From Cheilinus undulatus (lineage: Eukaryota; Chordata; Actinopteri; Labriformes; Labridae), in assembly GCF_018320785.1 (NCBI RefSeq), contig NC_054867.1, forward strand, positions 19,984,855 to 20,048,854: a stretch of 64,000 nucleotides of DNA. Direction: 5' to 3'. This document shows, one piece after another, positions 35,401 through 45,411 of this stretch. The notes under the pieces were generated by a model. It saw only the letters and a list, made by a program, of their open reading frames with translations. It had not been told where the DNA came from and did no database searches. A program made the translations under genes and the position numbers. Every line of letters starts with the position of its first letter. Position 1 is the first letter of the stretch.

Positions 35401-38400
35401 AAGTAAAATATTTTATTCAAGTGTGATTTAGCGTTTCAAGATGTACAGCATAAATTTATTAACTTAAAATTTTGAGAAATATGCATATTCTCTTCATTCT
35501 TTAGAAGAGTTTACACAGTTCCTGTTTACTTTCTAAGACCATTAATAATAGACTATCTCAGACTGAGCACCAATGAAAAATATACATGCCACATCTTCTA
35601 CAGAAAAGCCCCAGTAGCCAAGAGCTTAGCAGTGTAGTGATACTTATTTTTCACCCATTACCAATCTGAAAACTCAAGTGTAGAAAAATGAGGCTGATAC
35701 AAACTTACAAAAGAACTGTAGTCCCATTTACACCAATTTTAAACTGCCCATTTTGACAGCAGAAACACACATTTACAGCCAGGTTTGAAACAGGGATGTT
35801 CCAAGATGAATACTTTCAAATTTTGTTGAGCACAAATCCTAAATGCATTATGTCGACTTGTCTAACATAAAGAAATCACTCAGGAAGTAGTCAAAATTGA
35901 GCACTTTATACTGTATTTAAGACAGGATCACAGAGTTATTGGGTTAACAATATGTGAAGGTGGTCTTTGATACTATATGCAGTAGGGCTGCAGTAATAGA
36001 TTCTTTTTGTAATCAAGAACTCTATGGATTCTTCTGGCAATTAATCGAGTACTCTAATAAGAAATATTGCATTTTTTTTTTTAAATCAGTCATTTTTGCT
36101 TTTTTCAAGAGAAATAGTTTTAGAGAAATGAGAAAAGAAGCTGGGCCCCTTAAATAAACTACTTCTATATTAAGAATTGGTATCAAAAGGTCCTCTAAAG
36201 AAAAAATATTTTTTTCCAAAGTAAAATATATTTTACAAAGTGCAATGAAGTTCTGATGGCAATTTACATTACTTGAAGCTATAAGGAAAGAAAGTTAAAT
36301 AATTCCATCAGATTATGCAATATTTGGGGTTTTAGGGATCCTCTTCCAGGACTTTTTTGTTGCCAACACTTTATTTCTTCTGTTGTAGTTTATTTTTATT
36401 GTCCAATTTGTCATTAAAGTAAAGGGACACAATCATTTTAACATCCTCTATTTCATGCATGAATGTAATATTTCAAATTATAGCAAGAATAAAGCTCCAT
36501 CATTCACACATTGGTCTGATGATGTCTGAAAGCTGAATCTTTAGATTACAGGAATGTAGTTTATTTTTCAAAGGTTGTTCACTTTAAATTTTTCTACATT
36601 TTTGTTTGTGAGTTCATCCACCATAATAATCTGACCTTTTAAGACCATCCACTGACAAGGAGAACACATTTTAAGGGATAAAGCTGCTTCTATGACCTGT
36701 TTACTTTTGACTGTATGATGAACTTTAACCTATTTAGTCTCAGTCACTTTCTGTGGCAATAGCGTATTTCTATTTTATTGGTGTCAATTCATTATCAGTA
36801 TAAGTCTTATCAAATTATTTGGGACGTTAAAACATTTTGAAAAATATGCTGTAATCAAGACGTCAGTGTGTTGAATTTTTAAGAATTTAAAATTAAATGT
36901 ATAACATGCACACGCAGAGGAGAGAGAAAGAAGGAGAGAGAGAAAGAGAGAAAGAGGGAAAGCACCAAAACTGGACTTGGGCCAATCAGAGAAGTTCATG
37001 GAATTCCCTCAAGTCTGCAGACACAAACTGAGCGCTGTCTCACACTAGTGAGTCATGCAGGCAGCGCGTAAACTCGGAGATCTGCATAGGTTCACCGGTG
37101 CAGGCATAGTGCCATATTTGCCATACAGCTGTGGCAGGACGAATGCCTGAAAACATCACTGCATCAACTTCTTCCCTCATGATTTTCATGCCTCGAATCA
37201 TGCATGTTATGTTTTACTATCAGCGAAAACAAGGGCATTGCGCCCCACAAATAGCTGTCCATGCAAAACACAGCACACCGTGCAACACACGATGCAATGT
37301 AAAGGGCTTACAGCATGGGTGTATATGGATACATGCCTGATTTAAGGGAAGCCTCGAGGCAGATAATTTGTCTCATGGAATTTTTTGAATCGAATCACAC
37401 AAATAATTCGAGGAATCGTTTCAGCCCTAATATGCAGGTTAACTTTTGCTTACATAACTGTTGCTGTCTGTGTTACTGAGTTTTTAAATCTGTTTTTTTA
37501 TCTTACAAGCTTCTCTGACCCCGTTGCCCCTTGAGGGATTAATAAAATTGTTTTAAATGAAGTGAACAAGCATTTCTGGTAGAGTAGCAGGGTAGCCAGA
37601 AATAGCGGGATTAACTGGAAATATAACGGCTACGTGTGGCGAGCTGCTGTGTATGAACTCATAAAGAATATTAAAAGGAACCCTGCATGATCAGACAAGT
37701 TCATCTTGTTGGATCCAGACCCTGGGACCTTGAAGAGTGGAGAGGCACAGAATCCACGTTGCTTGAAGTCCAGAGTGAAGTTTCCACAGTCAGTGATAAT
37801 TTGGGCTGCCATGGCATCTGCTGTGGTTGGTCCACTGTGTTTTCTGAAGTCCACAGTCAACGCAGCCATCTACCAGGACATTTTAGAGCACTTCATGATT
37901 CCCTCTGCTGACAAGCTTTATGGAGATGCTGATTTCATTTTCCAGTTGGACTTGGCACCTGCCCACACTGCCAAAGGTACCAAAAGCTGGTTCAATGACC
38001 ATGGTGTTACTGTGCTTGATTGGCCAGCAAACTGACCTGACCTGAACCCCATAGAGAATCTATGGGGTATTGTTAAGAGGAAGAAGAGAGACACCAGACC
38101 TAACAATGCAGATGACCTGAAGGCCGCTATCAAAGCAACCTGGGCTTCCATTACACCTGAGCAATGCCACAGGCTGATCGCCTCCATGCCACGCCGCACT
38201 GATGCAGTAATTCATGTGAAAGGAAGCCCAACCAAGTATTGAAGGCATAGAAATGAACATACTTTTCAGAAGCCTGACATTTCTGTTTAAAATATCCTTT
38301 TTTTAAATTGATCTTATGTAATATTCCAATTTTTTGAGACACTTAATTTTGGGTTTTCTTATCTGTAAGCCATAATCATTAACATTTCAAGTAATAAAGA

Positions 38401-41400
38401 CTTGAAATATTTCACTGTATATGTAACAAGTCTATATAATATACGGTTTTCACTTTCAGACAAAAAATATTGAACTTTTTCATGATATTCTAAGCTTGCG
38501 GCACACTTCCACTATACACTGAATCCAGTCACTTGAAGGGAGGTTTATTGAGGTAAAACTTAGGAGGAATGACAGAGCTTTGACAGCAGGGAGACAAAGC
38601 CAACATGCAGCAAACTCAGCCTGGCATGAAAGCTGTTATGGCAGCAACAGCAGCAAGCAGCAAAACCGTCTGAAACAGCAGTTACTGGAGAGGAGCGCTC
38701 AAAGGAAGCGCTGGGGAACTGTGACGTCACACTACCAGCGTGGACCAAAACATGGCGGCCTACTGGTGAGTTTATAAGCTCAAATTTACTAAAATGCAGA
38801 TATCTAGTGAGTTTTTTAGTTCAATATACATACAAGAGAGACAAAAACCTATCCAACAAGATGAACTTATCTGATCATGCAGGGTTCCTTTAAAGAATTT
38901 GTGAAACTTACTAGCAATTCTTATCTTAAAAATGATTTGGGGACTTTTCACCTTTGTTTTGATAGGACAGCTGAAGAGAGAAAGAAATATGGGGAGAGAC
39001 AGTGGGAGAGCACAACCATCAAACAGCACTGGGATCTGGATACAAACCTGTGACCAGTGCACTGAGGACTCCAACCTCTGTATACCTCTCCCTGCTCCAC
39101 CAGCATAGCTATACCAGTACCCAGTTGACTAGTAGTTTTGGTGCCAACCACGAAGGGATCAGGCACTTAATATTTTATTTTTTGTAGTTTGAGATGGTGT
39201 TTCTAATATGATAAGCACCTTTGGGCTTCAAAACTCTACTTTTCTCAGTGCCATCACCGATGACACTAAGTTTTAAGGTGGTGGGTTTACATACATTATT
39301 GATGTATAGCTGACCAAATGATCAAAAGCAAGGCTGACTTTAACAGGAGTTTCATCATGTCGATCTTTATTTGCCAGCAAGCTTTCTTTCGATTGTTGAC
39401 ATGATTCAACATTACTCCTGTGCGCCACTCTTGCACAGCCATCCCTTAGGAGCATCTTAAGTGATATTTTATATATATTGTTCAAAGGATGCATGTGAGC
39501 AATTGTTGTTGTGGAATTGAAAATGTTTTTATGCAGAGTGAATCATCTCACATCAATGAGGTAGACGAGTCTCTCAGCAGCATCAGATGGTGGTCCACTC
39601 CCGTATCTCTCCAGCTCAGCGCGGGTCTGCTGTAACTTCTCCTCAATCTGCTCTTCAAGTCGAGGCAGAGATTTCTGAAAATTTCACAGGGTCATAACTT
39701 TAGCTCCAAAGGGGTACATATCATAAATTATTCAGGAAATTGTTACAATATTCACCTCAATATGATGCACCAGCTCAAGTGTGAGTTTCTCAGCCAGTTT
39801 AGGAACAGTGGCATGACCCTCATCGTAGAGAGTTCTGTTGTTAAAATAGACATCCTGAATACATATCATATAATATTTAAAATCACTCTGCTGTTATTTT
39901 ACAATCATTTGTTGAAGTTTACCAAGATAGAACAAACTTACTGGAAGTGTGCATGTTCTCTGAAGAAGGCTTTTTCTCTTTCTATGGCTTCCGTCAGAGA
40001 CACCTTGTCTTTGATCTCCTTCTGACCCCTGCACCTGACAGTCATGTAGCCCTTCTGAAGATGGATCACATCATTATGGATAATGTCCACCACCATCTCC
40101 TCTGTGCCTTTGTCTACAAGATCAGGCTTGGTCAAGATACCTAAGAAAGACAAAGAACGATGGATGGATTATATAAAATCATGCTTCTCTTCTTTTAATA
40201 TATAGTCTATATATATTTTTTACCCAGAGTCCTCTCTCCATCAGGATCCACCTCCTGAGCCATCTTCAGGGCCTCTGTGGTTGCTATGTCCACGTTGCAC
40301 GGAACAACCACCAGGCTGATGGTTCCTTGTTTTGTGATGAACCTTTGAATCAGCCTCTTGATCTAAAAAGAGAAACCAACAGTGTGATACATGAACCTAA
40401 ACATTTACAGCTCCATTATCACCATTGGTCATATGTTTATTTTATTCAGTAAAGACTGAATATAATTTCCTGAAAACTTTTGACCTTAGTGGTGGCCACA
40501 TGTTGCTCTAAAGATAGGATTTTTTTTTTTCTAGTGGAGAGGCAAATATTAGGAGTTACTCTGTGACTCCTAATAGTTGCCTCTCCACTAGAATGAATGC
40601 TCTCACTGCAATTTTCCAACAACAAGAGTTGCTTTACAAAGATGGTTGACAGGTTGGTTTGGACCACAGAAAAAAGCTCACCTGTTCTCCAATGTTTTCT
40701 GGCTGTCCCTTTACAGCCACCCTGGCGATGCCTGGCAGATCAATGAGCGTCAGGTCTGGGACATCAGGAGAAGAAATTTCCAGACTGATGAGCTCTTCGC
40801 TGATCCTGACCCCAACACCAGCCATTTCATCCTGAGCTGCAGAGACAGAACACAAGGTATAAAGACTGAAAGATACACATTTTTTATTTATGTTTAGTTA
40901 TGCTTTATGCTGTACCTTCTCTGATCTTTTTCTCCACATCTGTGGGGTCCTCTAATTCTTCCTCATGGTTTTGGTAGCTTATCCTTCCAAACCAAGGCTC
41001 TCCTTCTTTCTTTCTCTTCATCTTCAGCTCCAGAGGACATCTTGTCACGATGCCTGGAGGAAAGAAGAGTAAAGGAGGAAAACAGGAAACATTTTGCATG
41101 AAATCTTGAGATAACTGAAACTTTAAATAGAAGTAGGTAAACCCATAAAACCAAAAAATATTGTTTACAAGTGGGACCAGTGCCATGTATAAAAAACTTT
41201 CTATGGTATAATAAATACTGGAACAGTGCCCGTATTCTCATGGAAATCTCCTTTCAGCAAACAGGGACACATGTTAAGAGAAGCTCTTTAAAGCAAACCA
41301 ATACCTGCTAGTGATTAATCCTTTAACACTGTAAGGATAATAGCATGCATTTTGCATTAGCTTGTGTGCATGAAGCATCTGTTTGACTGAAGGTGGGTAA

Positions 41401-42684
41401 ATCTCAAATACAACTATCATTCTGTGGGCTACAACAGTTTTAAACAGGGTAGGGAATTAGCACCAGACTGATGCAGGGATTTTTGGGGCAGCCAAGCTGA
41501 CACATTCACTGACCGAAAAAGCCCTGCCTCTTCCTCCCTGTGTCAGAGTTGCTGAAAAATGTTTACTGGGATTGCTGGGTTTGCTGGGATGGTTTGACTT
41601 AGTATCACATGAAAGAAGCTTTCCACTGCAGCTAGTACAGTCATGGACAAAAGCATTGGCACCCCTGGAATCTTTCCAGAAAATACACAATTTCTTCCAG
41701 AAATTGTTCCAATTACAAATGTTTTTGGTATACACGTTTATTTCATTGGAACAACACAAAAAAGCAGAAGAAAAAAAAAAGTACATAATTTTACACAAAA
41801 CTCAAAAAATGGGCCGGACAAAGTTGTTGGCACCCTCAAGTTAATATTTGGTTGCACACCCTTGGGAAAAAATAACTGAAACCAATCGCTTCCTATAACC
41901 ATCAACAAGTGTCTTACACCTCCCAACTGGAATTTTGGACCACTCTCCTTTTGCAAACATTTTTTAAGCTGTGTGTTAATTTATATCAATTTTGGCCTTT
42001 TGCTTCTGTGTTTTGTGTTGTTTGTACTATATTCCCCTCACAAAACGGAAAAGAAAATTATAGAATGACTCCAAAGTGACTAAAACTACTATTTTAGTGA
42101 GCACTTATGTTTTGCTCCATATTCTTAGGCTATTTTTGTCTGTTTTATTTGCATTATCCACAGTCAACACCTGAGGGCGCTAAGCACCTACCATAAGCAC
42201 ACGTGCTATGCCAGGTCGGAATCAGGCATTTTTTGTGGTACCTTGAGTATTTTTTTTTATTTTAGCTAAGCAATTTTCACGTTTACCTGAGTGGAATGAT
42301 TAGATTAATAGGGAGAAGGTTTACTTATACTTGAGTAATGCTCACAAAGAAATACAAACAAATAGTGCTTTTATGAGCGTGTCGTCACTGGTCAACAGGT
42401 GATGCTGAAAAACTTCCATGTCCACTGACTTTCACAAGTAAAACTCTGTAATCCGATTTTAAAGGACTATATGGCCTATCGAAGTAAAGCTACGTACCAC
42501 TTCCTCTAGGTAGAGCCACACCAGACAGCGCCTCTAACACGGAGCTCTTCCCCGAGCTTTGATCTCCAATCACGGCGATAGCAGGCAGAGCCAAGTCCTC
42601 CTCTACTCCCAGAGAGCGGAGAGAGTCGATGAGGTCGATGCAGGGACGCACCTTCTCCTCATACTGCTGGTTTAGGGAGTTCAT
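32424..42684 (-). CDS. mx: Interferon-induced GTP-binding protein Mx, copy A (expanded L4 region)
   Basis: Dynamin-like antiviral GTPase, normally induced by type I interferon and assembling on viral targets. Twelve coding exons: 42684-42498, 41053-40916, 40836-40682, 40362-40224, 40140-39942, 39834-39756, 39674-39552, 35107-34966, 34880-34722, 33279-33203, 33097-32738, 32648-32424. All have GT-AG junctions and consistent phases, giving 1983 bp and 660 aa. Visible motifs: G1 GDQSSGKS at residues 40-47, dynamin signature LPRGSGIVTR at about 58-67, G3 DLPG at 141-144, G4 TKPD at 210-213, stalk and GED ([14 protein letters not shown] to YLVEF). Fish Mx proteins are about 620 aa; the excess is a 39-residue insert at about 540-578 in the L4 loop exon. 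Intron 7 (4.4 kb) and intron 9 (1.4 kb) are swollen by mobile elements compared with copy B (1.17 and 0.2 kb). No stop or frameshift is seen, so it is probably functional. An acceptor at 42705-42704 suggests a non-coding first exon. Confidence 0.95.
32738..33097 (-). CDS. mx: Mx copy A exon 11 with in-frame internal tandem duplication
   Basis: This exon is 360 bp, against 243 bp in copy B and 237 bp in copy C. The extra 117 bp is an imperfect tandem duplication: the plus-strand phrase AGAGTTGCATGATTATCC occurs at 32775 and again at 32892, exactly 117 bases apart. The protein therefore has two DNHATL-containing modules, [13 protein letters not shown] and [13 protein letters not shown], separated by an acidic run ([17 protein letters not shown]) encoded by a TCTTCA-type microsatellite read on the minus strand. 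In Mx proteins this region is the flexible stalk loop L4. The reading frame is kept. Confidence 0.93.
32775..33006. repeat. 117-bp coding tandem duplication
   Basis: Two adjacent units with a period of 117 bp, differing by scattered substitutions and by the length of the TCTTCA tract at about 32848-32878. The diverged sequences indicate the duplication is not an assembly doubling of identical sequence. Exact unit boundaries are approximate. Confidence 0.8.
33345..34682. mobile_element. Insertion of unknown class in Mx copy A intron 9
   Basis: The flanks of this block line up with the short intron 9 of copy B (GAGCTGCACAA on one side, ATATGCCACACAGACAT on the other), so about 1.3 kb was gained in copy A or lost in copy B. 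I do not recognise a transposase or clear terminal repeats. Plus-strand frames at 34178-34686 have no known domain. Confidence 0.5.
35983..37429. mobile_element. hAT-like element with 8-bp target duplication in Mx copy A intron 7
   Basis: The ends are TAGGGCTGCAG and CAGCCCTA, with imperfect inverted repeats running inward to the ATTCGAGG region. It is flanked by the identical octamer ATATGCAG at 35975-35982 and 37430-37437. No transposase is readable over 1447 bp. It contains a GA-rich microsatellite at about 36915-36962. An 8-bp duplication points to the hAT superfamily. Confidence 0.8.
37650..38520 (+). mobile_element. Tc1-like transposon 3' part with interrupted transposase
   Basis: The plus strand encodes the catalytic half of a Tc1-like DDE transposase: [40 protein letters not shown] and [20 protein letters not shown], then a C-terminus ending near 38240. 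An in-frame TGA at about 38033 breaks it just before PDLNPIE. The N-terminal half is missing. It is bracketed by a separate pair of inverted repeats (about 37673-37712 and 38851-38890). It lies in Mx copy A intron 7, which copy B lacks. Confidence 0.8.
37673..38890. repeat. Inverted repeat pair of about 40 bp around the Tc1 fragment
   Basis: AGGAACCCTGCATGATCAGA at 37676 and its inverse TCTGATCATGCAGGGTTCCT at about 38869-38888, both extending to the ATCTTGTTGGA phrase with few mismatches. The two arms are about 1.2 kb apart. This looks like the ends of a second non-autonomous element that received the Tc1 fragment. Confidence 0.6.
40531..40591. repeat. Near-perfect hairpin in Mx copy A intron 3
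   Basis: Arms 40531-40556 and 40566-40591 are 26 nt each and pair at 25 of 26 positions around a 9-nt loop (TACTCTGTG). It is preceded by a T homopolymer. The corresponding intron of copy B lacks it. It could be a small palindromic element or an RNA hairpin of precursor-microRNA size; which one cannot be told from sequence alone. Confidence 0.85.
41637..41960 (-). mobile_element. Tc1-like transposon end fragment in Mx copy A intron 1
   Basis: It begins ACAGTCATGGACAAAAGCAT TGGCACCCC, the standard start of a fish Tc1-like terminal repeat, and continues through AAGTTGTTGGCACCCTCAAG and TTTTGGACCACTCTCCTTTT, the antisense of a transposase region. Only one end is present, truncated on the right. 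Confidence 0.65.
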
Positions 42685-42702
42685 GGTGAGGATTTAACTT
42701 CA

Positions 42703-42860
42703 ACTGTAGCAAAATAAATATGTAGAATATGGATAAACTGAAGTTCTTTCCGCTCAAATTAACTCTGTAACGACGATTCCACAGCAGCAGCTGCGTTGTG
42801 CTGCATGCCAGGCCCACGTGTGTTCAAGAAATGGAAACTGATGTTAAGTTTCTTTTCATC
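42703..42860 (-). promoter_or_regulatory. Mx copy A upstream region with ISRE
   Basis: An interferon-stimulated response element core fitting GAAANNGAAAC lies at 42828-42838 (GAAATGGAAAC, plus strand), about 145 bp upstream of the ATG. A second IRF-like motif lies at 42849-42857 (TTTCTTTTC, minus-strand GAAAAGAAA). A splice acceptor (GCTACAG) at 42707-42704 suggests a short untranslated exon between the ISRE and the coding exon. No convincing TATA box was identified. Confidence 0.6.
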
Positions 42861-43182
42861 AACTCGACTCTCCCCGTGTTTCCTGATGAGCAAGAAGCAA
42901 TTGTTGTACCTGGTTGAACTTGAACATTTCAACAAATTTACACTTAAACACTTACACTTACTATTTCTCTTAACTTCTGCTCTACAAATAAAGTTATAAT
43001 TGTTATTAACTGTTACCGGTATGTGAAAATCACCTTTATAAATGGCCAATAGATAAGATAGACCAGGGCTTAAAGCGTTTCCCTTCCATTAATGTGTGCT
43101 TATCTGTGTTATCTTTGATGTGCTCGAAGTTTGATCTATTTTAAAGCACTGGCATGCGCAAACTCTTCAGTCTACATGACCA

Positions 43183-43545
43183 GTGCTTTGAAAAAGTATT
43201 ACATCCCTTCCTGAGTTCGTTTTTCTTGCATGTCTGACACACTTACATGTTTCACTTTATTGAATTTTGATATGAGAAGAAGATTACCCCATGTATCAAG
43301 TTAAAAAAGGCATCCAAATCAACCTGACCCTATGTGACAAAGTAAAGCTAATAACTGGTTGTCCCCCCTTGGTAGCAACAACTGGGCCCACTCTTCTTTG
43401 CAGAAATGTTTTCATTCAACCACATTGGAGGGTTTTCAAGCATGAATGGTCTGTTGAAGGCAAACTCAATTATATTTAAGTCTGGACTTTTACTAGGCCA
43501 CTGCAAAACATTCATTTGTTTTGTTTTAAGCCACTCAGAGGTGGA
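43183..43545. mobile_element. Tc1-like remnant at the junction of the Mx tandem duplication
   Basis: It begins CAGTGCTTTGAAAAAGTATT and follows the standard teleost Tc1 end (TTGCATGTCTGACACACTTA, ACATGTTTCA). It then gives antisense transposase text such as CCCACTCTTCTTTGCAGAA and CCACATTGGAGGGTTTTCAA. It is truncated. The 3' flank homologous between copies A and B starts right beside it (about 43590). Confidence 0.65.
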
Positions 43546-43780
43546 CTCCCTAATGATTTTTTTTCCTTTTCAATGATTTTTGAAATAAGTAACTGAAATG
43601 AAAACCCTTTTATGACAGAAATAACCTAGAAATTTAAGTCATACAGAAAACAAATAACTGTTTTTTATTGTGATGACAATAGACACTTTTTATACTAACA
43701 TAAAATCTGCAAGTCAGTGAGGAAGACATGGTTTTAGCAGTCAACTGAAGCAACTTTTTAAAAATCACTATTGCAGAGCT

Positions 43781-43786
43781 TTTATT
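43781..43786 (-). terminator. Candidate distal polyadenylation signal, Mx copy B
   Basis: AATAAA on the minus strand in sequence homologous to the signal proposed for copy A at 31855-31860. It is 1.6 kb after the copy B stop, whereas a nearer AATAAA occurs at 44296-44301, so the site actually used is uncertain. Confidence 0.35.
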
Positions 43787-45411
43787 TCCAAGGCTGGAAG
43801 AGAACTATTGCATAGATGACATGACATGATTTTTCATACAGCTTAACTAAAACATATATCTATGTATTAAATAGGTGTGTGAAGGTAGGTGTATTCATAC
43901 TGTACCGATTTGGTACGGTCCTCTCTGTATGGTAAAGACGTGTACCAAACGAATACATGTGGAATGAAGCTCACATACAGACAGGAACCAGAGCGCAACT
44001 CACTGTCACACTGTCCTAACCACACAACTACAGCAAACAACAGCAAACAGCCTGAATATTCCCAGATAAAAGTGTCCTGTTTAGGGTCACTTTGTTTCCC
44101 AGTAAAATACAACAGTGGACAAAGACAACAACAGTAGTGCTGACATTATTCAGCAGCTGTCACTGACAGCACGTCGTCCAGCGGATTAATCAAAGCATTT
44201 TAAAAAGCACCACTCAAACAAGAATGTCACTGTAACGAGGAGGGACAACAAAGTCTCACCTGCCGGTTATGAATTTCCTATGATTTAAGATAGTTTTTAT
44301 TATAACAGTGGTGCTCTGGCTCTGTGAATCAAATTATTTCTTCCTTCAACCGTCAGCCTCAGAGGAGGGGGGAAAGGGGACTCCATTATGTCTGCAGCTG
44401 TGTCATAGGTAAAGTTATCCTCAGATGGCTCTAACCTCTTTATCCACCAAGATGGGCTGTGAAAAGTCTCCCAAACTTTGTAGTAGGTGCCATTAGTTAA
44501 AAAAGTAATCCAGTGCTGAAATATTTCCATATTTCCATAACCCTTTATAGACATAAGGCGTTGGATTTTACTTTTTAAGGACAAAATGATTACATGGTTC
44601 TCTAAACGACAATCCTTAAATGCTTGTCTGGGAAAAGAGAGGCAACATAAAAAGCAGATCTTGTTGGTAAATTAAAGTTACTGATTACAAAAGTAGTTAA
44701 ATTGTGATACAAATCAAAAGGTGAAACAAAATGAAAGGTTAAAGGTGTGTTCCTAAAATAATTAACCACATAAAATCCAAGATTTTTAAACTTAGTGCTT
44801 TAAAATCTATTTGCTGAAAATGGATGAAAATAAATCCTAACTTTCTTTACAAATCAGACTGAACAACAATGACACACTTGAACCTAGTGTGTTAAACATA
44901 TTTTCCACATGTCAATGTGTGCGGCTTAAACAGAACCTGGTCTAGTCAACCAAAACAAGTTCATCCTTACACAGAATTTAACACACCAGCTTCAGTGACA
45001 TTACACAGGAATTTAATACAGATAACAAGAGGCACAATGGCAAGCTGTACAAAATAAAGCAACATGCAAATGTTGGCAGTCCAGGCTTTTTAAAGTGCGG
45101 AGTTAACTGCTGCCATTCTCTGATTGGCTGATAGTTGACTGCAGCTGCACAGTTTCCAGCTTCACCAGCAGCACAGGTGGAAGGAGTCAGCCTGGAGGAT
45201 AAACTCAGGAACACATACACACTCACGGATGAGAGAAGTCAGTGACACACAGGAGGGGATGTGGCTGTTACAGTCTGACTAGAAAATCTGTCCATCACAA
45301 AGAGGACATGGTAAAAATATAATAGTTTTACATTCCTTTGAACACTGAATTATACTGCGCTGACAAACTAAAGACATACAGCAAATTGTTGGGGTAAAGG
45401 AGGTTAAGGAT

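Noticed and set aside
36904-36965. GA-rich tract in Mx intron as a regulatory element.
   Set aside because: It is a simple GA microsatellite inside the hAT-like element.
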